NCBI RefSeq assembly: GCF_040655735.1
Contig: NZ_JBFAKK010000016.1
Coordinates: 1-64,000, forward strand
DNA: 64,000 bases
Origin: Phytomonospora sp040655735
Lineage (GTDB): Bacteria > Actinomycetota > Actinomycetes > Mycobacteriales > Micromonosporaceae
Direction of reading: 5' to 3'
Shown here: positions 8,965 through 16,091 of the stretch, piece by piece
Position numbering within the stretch: position 1 is the first letter of the stretch
Layout of the letters: each line of letters starts with the position of its first letter
The notes under the pieces: generated by a model
Told to the model about the DNA's origin: nothing
Seen by the model: the letters and a program-made list of their open reading frames with translations, nothing else
The model's database searches: none
Position numbers and translations under genes: made by a program

Positions 8965-9126
8965 ATGTCCGCATCCGTTACCCACGTGGACTTCCGTTCC
9001 CGCAAGGCGCGCAAGCACGCCGAGCACCAGGCCGCCGGCGGCTGGCCCGTGCTCGTCGCCAAACCCCTGCGGTCGGCCGAAACCGGCACCGCGAACCCCG
9101 AGAACGAGCAGGAGACGGCGGTATGA
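8965..9126 (+). CDS. small ORF between pstC and pstA
   Basis: 53 codons starting at ATG 8965 with a good ribosome site (GGGAGGTGG, 5 bp ahead). Its TGA overlaps the pstA ATG as ATGA, the usual coupling arrangement. The predicted peptide is basic in its first half (VDFRSRKARKHAEHQ) and soluble, with no membrane segment. The same frame is open from an ATG at 8863 that overlaps the pstC stop, so an 87-residue form is possible. Its main role may be to carry ribosomes from pstC to pstA. No family is recognised. Its position and double coupling support translation, but the gene is unproven. Confidence 0.5.
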   Translation: MSASVTHVDFRSRKARKHAEHQAAGGWPVLVAKPLRSAETGTANPENEQETAV

Positions 9127-10196
9127 CCACCCTCAGCGCGGCCACCGCAACGGTGGTCCAGCTCAAGGCGAAGCGGCTGCCGAAGTACGCCCCCTGGCTG
9201 ATCGCCGCGGGCGCGATCCTCGTCGGCCTCGGCGGGATCACCTTCGCCGCCGACGGAGGGCCCGTCGTCGGCGCCCTCGTCGCGGCCCTGCTCTACTTCG
9301 TCACCCTCATCACCGCCGCGACCGTCGTCGAAGGCGGCCGCTCGGCGCGCAACCGCGCGGCCTCGGCACTGATCGGCTCGGCCTTCGTGCTGGCGATCCT
9401 GCCGCTGCTGTCGGTCGCCTGGACGGTCATCAGCCGCGGCGCCGACCGCCTCGACGTCGACTTCTTCTACCGGTCGATGAACGGCATCACCGCCTTCAAC
9501 GCCGGCGGCGGCGCCTACCACGCGATCCTCGGCACCCTCGAACAGGTCGGGATCGCCGTCATCATCACCGTCCCGCTCGGCCTGGCCGGCGCGATCTACA
9601 TCGTCGAGTACGGCCGCGGCCGGCTCGCCAAGTGGATCCAGTTCTTCGTCGACGTCATGACCGGCATCCCGTCCATTGTGGCCGGACTGTTCGTGCTCGC
9701 CTTCTGGGTCATGGTCGTCAGCCCGATCTTCAACGACGGGCGCCCGGCCTACTCCGGCTTCGCCGCCGCGCTAGCCCTGTCGGTGCTGATGCTGCCGACG
9801 ATCGTGCGCTCCGCCGAGGAGATGCTGCGGCTGGTCCCCAACTCCCTGCGCGAGGGCTCCTACGCCCTCGGTGTCCCGAAGTGGCGCACCGTGCTGAAGG
9901 TCGTCATCCCGACGGCCCTGCCCGGCATCGTCACCGGCGTCATGCTCGCCGTCGCCCGCGCGGCCGGCGAGACCGCGCCGGTGATGCTCGTCGCCGGCGG
10001 CGCCTTCGCCATCAACGGCAACCCCTTCGCGGGTCAGCAGACCTCGCTGTCCCTGTACATCTACGACCAGGCGAGCACGGCGTCGCAGTACGCGCCGGCG
10101 CGGGCCTGGACGGCGGCGCTCACGCTGGTGGCCATCGTGCTGCTGCTGACCATCGTCGCCAAGCTCATCGCCCGACGCAGCAAGCTGACCCGCTGA
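9123..10196 (+). CDS. pstA: phosphate ABC transporter permease PstA
   Basis: 357 residues. Second permease subunit of the phosphate transporter. Hydrophobic helices at about 25-75 precede the conserved core. The EAA-type loop is LREGSYALGVPKWRTVLKVVIP, followed by ARAAGETAPVML, typical of PstA. It starts within the stop codon of the small ORF (ATGA). PstB follows 25 bp downstream with its own ribosome site. Confidence 0.96.
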   Translation: MTTLSAATATVVQLKAKRLPKYAPWLIAAGAILVGLGGITFAADGGPVVGALVAALLYFVTLITAATVVEGGRSARNRAASALIGSAFVLAILPLLSVAWTVISRGADRLDVDFFYRSMNGITAFNAGGGAYHAILGTLEQVGIAVIITVPLGLAGAIYIVEYGRGRLAKWIQFFVDVMTGIPSIVAGLFVLAFWVMVVSPIFNDGRPAYSGFAAALALSVLMLPTIVRSAEEMLRLVPNSLREGSYALGVPKWRTVLKVVIPTALPGIVTGVMLAVARAAGETAPVMLVAGGAFAINGNPFAGQQTSLSLYIYDQASTASQYAPARAWTAALTLVAIVLLLTIVAKLIARRSKLTR

Positions 10197-10221
10197 AGCT
10201 ACGAGGAACGAAAGACAGGTT

Positions 10222-10998
10222 ATGGCCAAGCGCATCGAAGCGGACAAAGTCACCGCTTACTACGGCTCCTTCAAAGCGATCGAGGGCGTCGACATGGTCA
10301 TCGAACGCAAGTCGGTGACCGCTCTGATCGGCCCGTCGGGTTGCGGCAAGTCGACCTTCCTGCGGTCCATCAACCGGATGCACGAGGTCATCCCCGGCGC
10401 CCGCGTCGAGGGGACCATCAGCGTCGACGGACAGAACATCTACGAGAAGGACGTCGACGTCACCGCCGTCCGCCGGATGATCGGGATGGTCTTCCAGCGC
10501 CCCAACCCCTTCCCGACCATGTCGATCTTCGACAACGTCGTGGCGGGGCTGAAGCTGGTCGGTGTGCGCAAGAAGGGCGAACTCCAGGTCGCCGCCGAGA
10601 AGGCGCTGCGCGGGGCCAACCTGTGGGAAGAGGTCAAGGACCGGCTCGACAAGCCCGGCGCCGGGCTGTCGGGTGGACAGCAGCAGCGGCTGTGCATCGC
10701 GCGGGCCATCGCCGTCGAGCCGCAGGTCGTGCTGATGGACGAGCCCTGCTCGGCGCTGGACCCGATCTCGACGCTGGCGATCGAGGACCTGATCGGGGAG
10801 CTGAAGGACAGCTACACGATCGTGATCGTCACCCACAACATGCAGCAGGCGGCGCGCGTGTCCGACAAGACCGCGTTCTTCTCCCTGGAGAAGACCGGCG
10901 ACCCGGGACGCCTGGTGGAGTACGACGACACGCAGAAGATCTTCACCAACCCGGGCCAGAAGCGCACGGAGGACTACATCACGGGGCGGTTCGGTTAG
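10222..10998 (+). CDS. pstB: phosphate ABC transporter ATPase PstB
   Basis: 258 residues, the usual PstB length. Hydrolyses ATP to drive phosphate import through PstCA. Walker A is GPSGCGKST, the Q-loop lies in GMVFQRPNPFP, the signature is LSGGQQQRL, Walker B is VLMDEPCSALDP and the switch His is in VTHNMQQAAR. Last gene of the operon. A hairpin about 190 bp downstream may terminate the transcript. Confidence 0.97.
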   Translation: MAKRIEADKVTAYYGSFKAIEGVDMVIERKSVTALIGPSGCGKSTFLRSINRMHEVIPGARVEGTISVDGQNIYEKDVDVTAVRRMIGMVFQRPNPFPTMSIFDNVVAGLKLVGVRKKGELQVAAEKALRGANLWEEVKDRLDKPGAGLSGGQQQRLCIARAIAVEPQVVLMDEPCSALDPISTLAIEDLIGELKDSYTIVIVTHNMQQAARVSDKTAFFSLEKTGDPGRLVEYDDTQKIFTNPGQKRTEDYITGRFG

Positions 10999-11186
10999 GC
11001 CTTTTTGCTCGCTTGGCTCGCAGGCCGGGGGAGACTCCGTCTCCATCCGGACCCCCTCTGGCCTGGGCTGCGGTGGAGGAGTGCCCGGCGGGAGGCTTCG
11101 TCGCCGCCGGGGCTTGCCGTCTTCGTTCGCCGACGCCACAGGCTGTGCCGCGTGTCGGCTCCGGCCGACGCAGCGATGTGAGACCT

Positions 11187-11219
11187 GGCGGGAACGGGTT
11201 GGGGTGACTCGTTCCCGCC
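11187..11219 (+). terminator. hairpin terminator between pstB and the convergent gene
   Basis: GGCGGGAACG (11187-11196) pairs with CGTTCCCGCC (11210-11219) over a 13-nt loop, followed by TTTCGCTTG. It is the only strong structure seen in the 339-bp gap 10999-11337, which otherwise holds no credible gene. It could serve pstB or, in reverse, the minus-strand gene. Confidence 0.6.
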
Positions 11220-11337
11220 TTTCGCTTGCGCGCAGCCGTGACAAGGTCGGTGTCCAGCCGCGACCGAATCGGCGACGGGCTCCTCAGGCGCTTTCCTCGC
11301 CGGGCGCGGTGAGTGAAGGCGTGGGTGCGAAGGCCGG

Positions 11338-12228
11338 CTAGCTGTCGCCGGCGGGGCTGAACCTCGCCCGGAAGCTCTCGGCTTGGCGGCCGGCATCCAG
11401 GAGGAGGCCGGTGGTCGTCCGCAGGGAGCGCAGGCGGTCGTCGAGCGATCGGTCGGGAGTGTAGAGGCCGCTGGTGAAGTAGAGGAGGCTCTCCAGCGCG
11501 GAGGCCACCGACGCGGCGGTGTCCCACACCGCGTTGACCTCCTCGGCCATCTCCGGGTCGTCGTCGGCTTCGTCGGCGGCCTCACGGGCACGCAGTTCGG
11601 TGACGAGGTCGAGGGTCCGTCGCGCGCGCAGGTGCGCGCGGGCGAGGTCGCGCGCTTCCGCTTCGATCTCGTCCGGCGCGGTCTCGTCCTCGGCGGCGCC
11701 TCGCGCGGCGGCCGCCCAGGCGTGCTCGGCGAGGTCCATCAGACGCTCGGCGGCCTCGACGGGGTCTGGTCGCTCGCGTCGGCGCCGAGGGCGGCCAGGG
11801 CGGCGGCGATGTCCTTCGGGGCGGGGGAAGGCGCTGAGATCATCGCCTACCTCTACCACCTCGCGGGGTGGCGCGCCTAATGCGGAGCGGTCGCGGCGGA
11901 GCCTGTCGAGCACCTGGTCGAGCTTGTCGATCTGCGCTGTCCACCCGACCTTCGCGCGCAGCACGCCGAGTAGTTCTCGGCAGGGCCACACCGCGCCGCA
12001 GCAGTCGCAGCGAAGAACGAGGGCGGGAACGGGGAACCCGGCGAAGCGGGCGATGCGCAGCCGTCGGCGGCCGGGACGGTGGAGGTCGACGACGGACTGT
12101 TCGCGGCGATGTCTGCGGAGCGCGAGGGACAGGTGGAACTCGACGGGGGAGGCGGTCGCGGCGTTGGGTTTGGTGCGCCGGCTATCTGTGTGCGGGGACG
12201 GGAAGGGGCGCAAGGTCTGCGTGGTCAC
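11338..12228 (-). CDS. hypothetical protein with Cys motif, partner of the 12225-12485 gene
   Basis: 296 residues from the GTG at 12228, which overlaps the stop codon of the upstream gene as GTGA. Open frame further upstream is Pro/His/Arg-rich shadow of that gene and is excluded. Residues about 60-80 hold a compact Cys cluster (LRCDCCGAVWPC) that could bind zinc. The C-terminal half is rich in Ala/Glu/Arg and predicted helical, with RLMDLAEHAWAAAARGAAEDE and other coiled-coil-like stretches. No family is recognised. With the gene before it, it forms a two-gene unit divergent from the Scr1/DUF397 module, so a regulatory or developmental link is possible but unproven. Confidence 0.6.
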   Translation of the reverse strand: MTTQTLRPFPSPHTDSRRTKPNAATASPVEFHLSLALRRHRREQSVVDLHRPGRRRLRIARFAGFPVPALVLRCDCCGAVWPCRELLGVLRAKVGWTAQIDKLDQVLDRLRRDRSALGAPPREVVEVGDDLSAFPRPEGHRRRPGRPRRRRERPDPVEAAERLMDLAEHAWAAAARGAAEDETAPDEIEAEARDLARAHLRARRTLDLVTELRAREAADEADDDPEMAEEVNAVWDTAASVASALESLLYFTSGLYTPDRSLDDRLRSLRTTTGLLLDAGRQAESFRARFSPAGDS

Positions 12229-12485
12229 GGGGTCGCCTGCCCGTCGGGGTCGGTGGTGGGTTCCTCGGTGTCGGCGGTGGCATCGGTGATGAGTCGTTGT
12301 TGTGCGGTTTCGAGGGCGTGGAGTCGTTCGAGCCAGTGGGTGTACATGGGGCAGGGGCCGGGGGTGTCGCAGGGATAGCAGTAGCCCGACCAGGGGTCGT
12401 GGAGGTGGGAGCGGAATTGGCGGTAGGCGTAGGCCATTTCGGCGGTGATCTGGGTTTGGATGTGGTGGTTGAGATGCGCGATCAC
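12225..12485 (-). CDS. small hypothetical protein with Cys motif
   Basis: 86 residues. The middle section WSGYCYPCDTPGPCP has three cysteines in C-x2-C-x5-C spacing, followed by an amphipathic helix ERLHALETAQQRLI. A zinc or redox role is possible. It is the first gene of a coupled pair (GTGA overlap with the 296-residue protein) and diverges from the XRE regulator at 12737 across a 251-bp intergenic region. That region shows no credible gene and should hold both promoters. The family is not recognised. Confidence 0.6.
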   Translation of the reverse strand: MIAHLNHHIQTQITAEMAYAYRQFRSHLHDPWSGYCYPCDTPGPCPMYTHWLERLHALETAQQRLITDATADTEEPTTDPDGQATP

Positions 12486-12736
12486 GGCCGCCTCCCGGGG
12501 AAGGGGAGGACGGCGTGGTACACAGGGTGTGGGTCGGTAACCCGCATCGCGGGTTCCTCCGATCTGTTCTGGACCGGGGCGGGGCTGTGGCGACCAACCT
12601 TTACCCGCCCCGGTCGATTATCTGGATCACGGCAGCGTCCGCGACCTCGAAAGATCACGGTTAGTGATTGCTGTCGTACTCGCATCGTGACATAGGATGT
12701 CAATGAACACAAGCGTCAACACGCATACGAGGTCCG

Positions 12737-13597
12737 ATGTCGAAGAACCAGACCCTGTCTCTGCGATCCCAGTGGCTCGGCGAACGTCTCCGGGCAGCCC
12801 GTGTGCGAGCTGGATACACACTCCAGCAGGTCGGTGATTTCCTCAGACTGGAAGGCGCCAGCATCGGTCGCTTTGAGCGCGGTACCCACCCCATCCGGCC
12901 GTCTTACGTCCGGGATCTGATCGGCTTCTACGGCATCTCCGACCGCCGTGAACGGGACATCCTTCTGAGGCTCAACGAGGACGCCTGGCGCAAGGACTGG
13001 TGGGACGGCGACACCGATGGGCTCGACATGGGCTTCATCGACTACACGTGGCTCGAAGCGCGTGCTCGCAGGATTCGCGCGTTCTCACCGCTGCTCATCC
13101 ACGGCCTTCTACAGACGGCCGACTACACGAGAGCACTCACTCTGGCGGGACTCGGAACCGAAACGCCGAAGTCCACGGTGGATCGCATGGTCGAAGTCCG
13201 CATGACACGCCAGCAGATTCTCACCGGTGACCAGCCTGCCGAACTCTGTGTCATTCTCGAAGAGCTGGCCCTGCGGCGAGCCATCGGAGGCATTGAGATC
13301 CACCGTGCCCAACTTGAGCACCTGTTGGTGCTGGAAGCGCTGGAGCACATCGAGATCCGAGTTCTGCCGCCTACTCTGAGCTGGCATCCCGGCTTGGAGG
13401 GGCCGTTCAGCTGTTTCGAACTGCCCGATCCCTATCCGAACGTCGCCTACTTCGAAGCCTTGCTCGGCCGGACTTTCATCGAAGCCGAGGCCAAGGTTCA
13501 GCGCTTCCAACGCGCGTACGATGACCTGTACCGCCTGGCCCTCAGCGCGCGGGAGTCGCGACGGCTCATCAAGACGATCCTTAAGGACGACGAGTGA
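12737..13597 (+). CDS. XRE-family regulator, Scr1-like (HTH + DUF5753)
   Basis: 286 residues, ATG at 12737 with GAGGTCCG ahead. The N-terminal helix-turn-helix (about 10-65: LGERLRAARVRAGYTLQQVG, then GASIGRFERG) is followed by the long DUF5753 domain typical of actinobacterial Scr1-type regulators (FSPLLIHGLLQTADYTRAL, VRMTRQQILTG, LEALEHIEIRVLPPTLSWHPGLEGPFSCFELPD split over the sheet region). Such proteins pair with a small DUF397 partner, here coupled by GTGA. The pair resembles regulator/antagonist modules that affect development and antibiotic production in Streptomyces. The target is not visible. Confidence 0.92.
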   Translation: MSKNQTLSLRSQWLGERLRAARVRAGYTLQQVGDFLRLEGASIGRFERGTHPIRPSYVRDLIGFYGISDRRERDILLRLNEDAWRKDWWDGDTDGLDMGFIDYTWLEARARRIRAFSPLLIHGLLQTADYTRALTLAGLGTETPKSTVDRMVEVRMTRQQILTGDQPAELCVILEELALRRAIGGIEIHRAQLEHLLVLEALEHIEIRVLPPTLSWHPGLEGPFSCFELPDPYPNVAYFEALLGRTFIEAEAKVQRFQRAYDDLYRLALSARESRRLIKTILKDDE

Positions 13598-13791
13598 AGC
13601 AGCTCGCCTGGCGCAAGAGCAGCCGCAGTGACAGCAACGCCGGCCAGTGCGTCGAGGTCGCCGGCCTGCCGCACGGCATCGCCGTCCGCGACAGCAAGGA
13701 CCGATCCGGCCCCGTCCTCGTCTGCGACCCTGCCGCCTGGGCCGGCTTCCTGGCCGGGCTGGCCGGGCCGGCCGAGCCCACCGCCCAGTAG
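13594..13791 (+). CDS. DUF397 small protein, partner of the Scr1-like regulator
   Basis: 65 residues with the DUF397 signature: LAWRKSSRSDSN at the start, GQCVEVAGLPHGIAVRDSKD in the centre and GPVLVCDPAAWAGFLAGL at the end. The GTG start overlaps the regulator stop (GTGA). DUF397 proteins are thought to bind and modulate their neighbouring XRE regulator; that mechanism is known for related pairs only. Confidence 0.93.
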   Translation: MKQLAWRKSSRSDSNAGQCVEVAGLPHGIAVRDSKDRSGPVLVCDPAAWAGFLAGLAGPAEPTAQ

Positions 13792-13926
13792 CCCCGGCGC
13801 GCTCCAGCCCTCCAGCCCTCCAGCCCCACCCTTCCCACGGCCCCCATCCCTCCCCGCCGAAATGTGATCCACACCCCCCGCGATCGCCTTGACCCTCACG
13901 CAACGTGAGGCCGCACGGTTGACGGC

Positions 13927-14469
13927 ATGAGCGATTTCTTCAACGCGTTCGAGATGGGCCCCACGTCCGAGCGGGGACCGAAGGCCGTCGCGCCGGAGGT
14001 GTTCCGCGGCATCTACGCGATGCCCGTCTTCGTCTCGGTCCCCACGACCGACCTGGCGGCCTCGACGGACTTCTGGCTGCGCGCCTTCGGCTTCGTCGAG
14101 CTCTTCAGCATCCCCGGCCAGGTGGTCCACCTGCGCCGCTGGACCTACCAGGACGTCCTGCTCGTCCCTGCCCCGTCCGGCACCGAGGCGCCCGAACCAC
14201 AAGCGGCCCCCGCCCCCGCGATGAGCGTGAGCTTCCTGTGCGTCCTCAGCGAGCTCGACTCCATCGTCGAAGCCTCCTCGGAACTCGCCCCCGGCCGGGT
14301 GACCGGCCCTCGGGACACGCCGTGGCGCACTCGCGACGTCGAGGTGATCACCCCGGAGGGCGCGCGGGTCGTGATGACCGCACCGCTGGAGTTCGACCCC
14401 GACAGCCAGGAGGCGCGCGACCTCGCCGAGGCCGGCGTCTTCGCCCCGGAACCCGAGAAGGGGGAGTGA
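13927..14469 (+). CDS. VOC/glyoxalase-fold protein
   Basis: 180 residues. After about 30 N-terminal residues a vicinal-oxygen-chelate domain starts at MPVFVSVPTTDLAASTDFWLRAFGF, with the repeated beta-alpha-beta-beta-beta pattern and a closing DVEVITPEGARVVMTAPLEF. The lone domain suggests a binding or resistance protein or a small dioxygenase/isomerase. Metal ligands are not obvious in the first half (no His in the first strand), so drug sequestration is as likely as catalysis. It is followed after 2 bp by a TipAS-type regulator, which fits a drug-binding pair. Confidence 0.85.
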   Translation: MSDFFNAFEMGPTSERGPKAVAPEVFRGIYAMPVFVSVPTTDLAASTDFWLRAFGFVELFSIPGQVVHLRRWTYQDVLLVPAPSGTEAPEPQAAPAPAMSVSFLCVLSELDSIVEASSELAPGRVTGPRDTPWRTRDVEVITPEGARVVMTAPLEFDPDSQEARDLAEAGVFAPEPEKGE

Positions 14470-14471
14470 CA

Positions 14472-15290
14472 ATGGTCTTCATGGCCGAACGCGCGCACGA
14501 CATCCGCGACGGCGTCACCGTCGGCGAGGCCGCCGAGATGGTCGGCGTCACCGTCCGCACGCTCCACCACTGGGACGAGATCTCCCTGGCCTCCCCGTCG
14601 GCGCGCACCCCCGTCGGCTACCGCCAGTACACCGACGCCGACCTTCAGCGCCTCGACCGCATCGTCGCCTACCGGGAGGCCGGTCTGGGCCTCGACGCGG
14701 TCCGCGAGGTCCTCGACGACGCCACGACCGAGATCGGCGCGACCCTGCGGGAGCAGCGCGCGCAGCTCGCCGAGCGCATCCAGGACCTTCAGCGCCTCGA
14801 CGAGCGCCTCGAAAGGATGACCGAGGCCCACGAGCGGGGGATCCTGCTCGACGACGAGTCGCAGACGGAGATCTTCGGCGACGACTGGGACGCGCCCCGA
14901 TCCCGGCAGGCGCGTGCGGTGTGGGGGAATTCCCCTCAGTGGGCGCAGTTCGCCGAGCGGTCCGCCAACCGCTCGAAGGAGCAGTGGCGGGCGCTGTCGG
15001 CGGCGATGTCGGCCGTGCAGGTCGATCTGGGCGACGCCGTCGAACGCGGTCTCGCCCCGGGCGGCGCGCAGGCCAACGCGCTCGTCGAACGCCACCGCGA
15101 GGTGTTCTCCAACTTCTTCCCGCTCACCCGCCAGATGCAGGTCTGCCTGGGCAGGATGTTCGAGTCCGACCCCGGCTTCGCCGCCCACTACAACGGCATC
15201 CGAGCCGGGCTGACCACCTGGTTCCGGCAGGCCATCGACGAGAACGCTCGCGCTCACGGGATCGACCCCGACACCGCCACTTGGCGCTGA
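14472..15290 (+). CDS. MerR-family regulator with TipAS antibiotic-recognition domain
   Basis: 272 residues from the ATG at 14472; an in-frame ATG at 14481 is close behind. The MerR HTH is at about 12-80 (VGEAAEMVGVTVRTLHHWDE, then YRQYTDADLQRLDRI). A coiled-coil dimerisation helix lies at about 90-115. The C-terminal TipAS domain (about 140-265) has WAQFAERSANRSKEQW and FNPLTRQMQ-like helices. TipA proteins bind thiopeptides and other multidrug ligands and activate their own promoter. It lies 2 bp after the VOC gene, so the two are probably cotranscribed. Confidence 0.93.
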   Translation: MVFMAERAHDIRDGVTVGEAAEMVGVTVRTLHHWDEISLASPSARTPVGYRQYTDADLQRLDRIVAYREAGLGLDAVREVLDDATTEIGATLREQRAQLAERIQDLQRLDERLERMTEAHERGILLDDESQTEIFGDDWDAPRSRQARAVWGNSPQWAQFAERSANRSKEQWRALSAAMSAVQVDLGDAVERGLAPGGAQANALVERHREVFSNFFPLTRQMQVCLGRMFESDPGFAAHYNGIRAGLTTWFRQAIDENARAHGIDPDTATWR

Positions 15291-15331
15291 CCGAACACCC
15301 CGCGACTCGGGAACGTGCAAGGATTCCCCGC

Positions 15332-15859
15332 ATGGACCACGACCAGACCCCCGGCGGCGTCGCGTTCGTCCGGGACGATCACGCCCAGTTCTTCTACACC
15401 ATCCCCGACGGCTGGCACCGCGTCACCGAGGAGACCGGCGGCTCCGGCCCGACCAGCGCGATCGCGAGCACCGACGCCGACGACCCCGACGAGCAGCGCA
15501 AGGCCTCGGTCCTCGCCGGCGTCATGCGCGACCTTCCGGGCGGCTCCGACGACCTGGCGCAGGCCGCGCTCTTCCTGGCTCGCGGCTGGGCGCAGCTGTC
15601 GGACTCCAAGGCCAACGCGGTCTACTCCGAGGAGACCTCGCGCTCCTTCACCATCGACGGGCATCCGGCCGCGACGGCCTCCCTGCGCGCCGACTTCCCC
15701 GAGAGCGACTCGGGATCCCTCTACCTGCGGATGACGATCGTCGAGGTCGTCGAGACCTACTTCTCCTACCTCGCCGGCACCGCGCATCCCGAGGCGGTCG
15801 ACCTTCGCGCGGCGATCGACGGCGTGCACCAGGACCTCATCGTGGTCATGGGCAGCTGA
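15332..15859 (+). CDS. hypothetical protein
   Basis: 175 residues starting at ATG 15332. The composition is that of a real soluble protein: FFYTIPDGWHRV, ASLRADFPESDSGSLYLRM and a mixed alpha/beta pattern reminiscent of small MOG1/PsbP-like domains. The family is not assigned. It follows the TipAS gene by 41 bp and is closed by a hairpin. Confidence 0.75.
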   Translation: MDHDQTPGGVAFVRDDHAQFFYTIPDGWHRVTEETGGSGPTSAIASTDADDPDEQRKASVLAGVMRDLPGGSDDLAQAALFLARGWAQLSDSKANAVYSEETSRSFTIDGHPAATASLRADFPESDSGSLYLRMTIVEVVETYFSYLAGTAHPEAVDLRAAIDGVHQDLIVVMGS

Positions 15860-15903
15860 ACCCGGCACGCGCTTCCCTCGCCGCCCGCCCCGCACGAACG
15901 AAC

Positions 15904-15940
15904 GGATGCCCCGCGACCCCTCTCCGGTCGCGGGACATCC
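15904..15940 (+). terminator. long hairpin after the 15332-15859 gene
   Basis: Inner stem CCCGCGACC (15910-15918) with GGTCGCGGG (15926-15934), extended by GGATG/CATCC at the ends. No strong T-tract follows. It lies 45 bp after the stop codon, between that gene and the convergent protease gene, and may act in both directions. Confidence 0.55.
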
Positions 15941-16091
15941 GGTCCTTCCGGATCCGCGGGTCGCCATCCTCTCGACGGCCGATGCCCCTCGGCCGCCCAG
16001 ATCACGCGGATCCCGTCGCGGCGATCCCTCGCCGCCGTTGGTACCGGAGGACGTCCAGGACGCCTCCACCAGGCGCCCTCCGGGGCTTTGG

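Noticed and set aside
11081..11341. Small plus-strand frame after pstB
   Set aside because: Arg-rich, no start signal, contains the hairpin terminator.
12482..12712. 76-codon minus-strand frame upstream of the 12485 gene
   Set aside because: Covers the divergent promoter region, has no ribosome site and no protein-like pattern.
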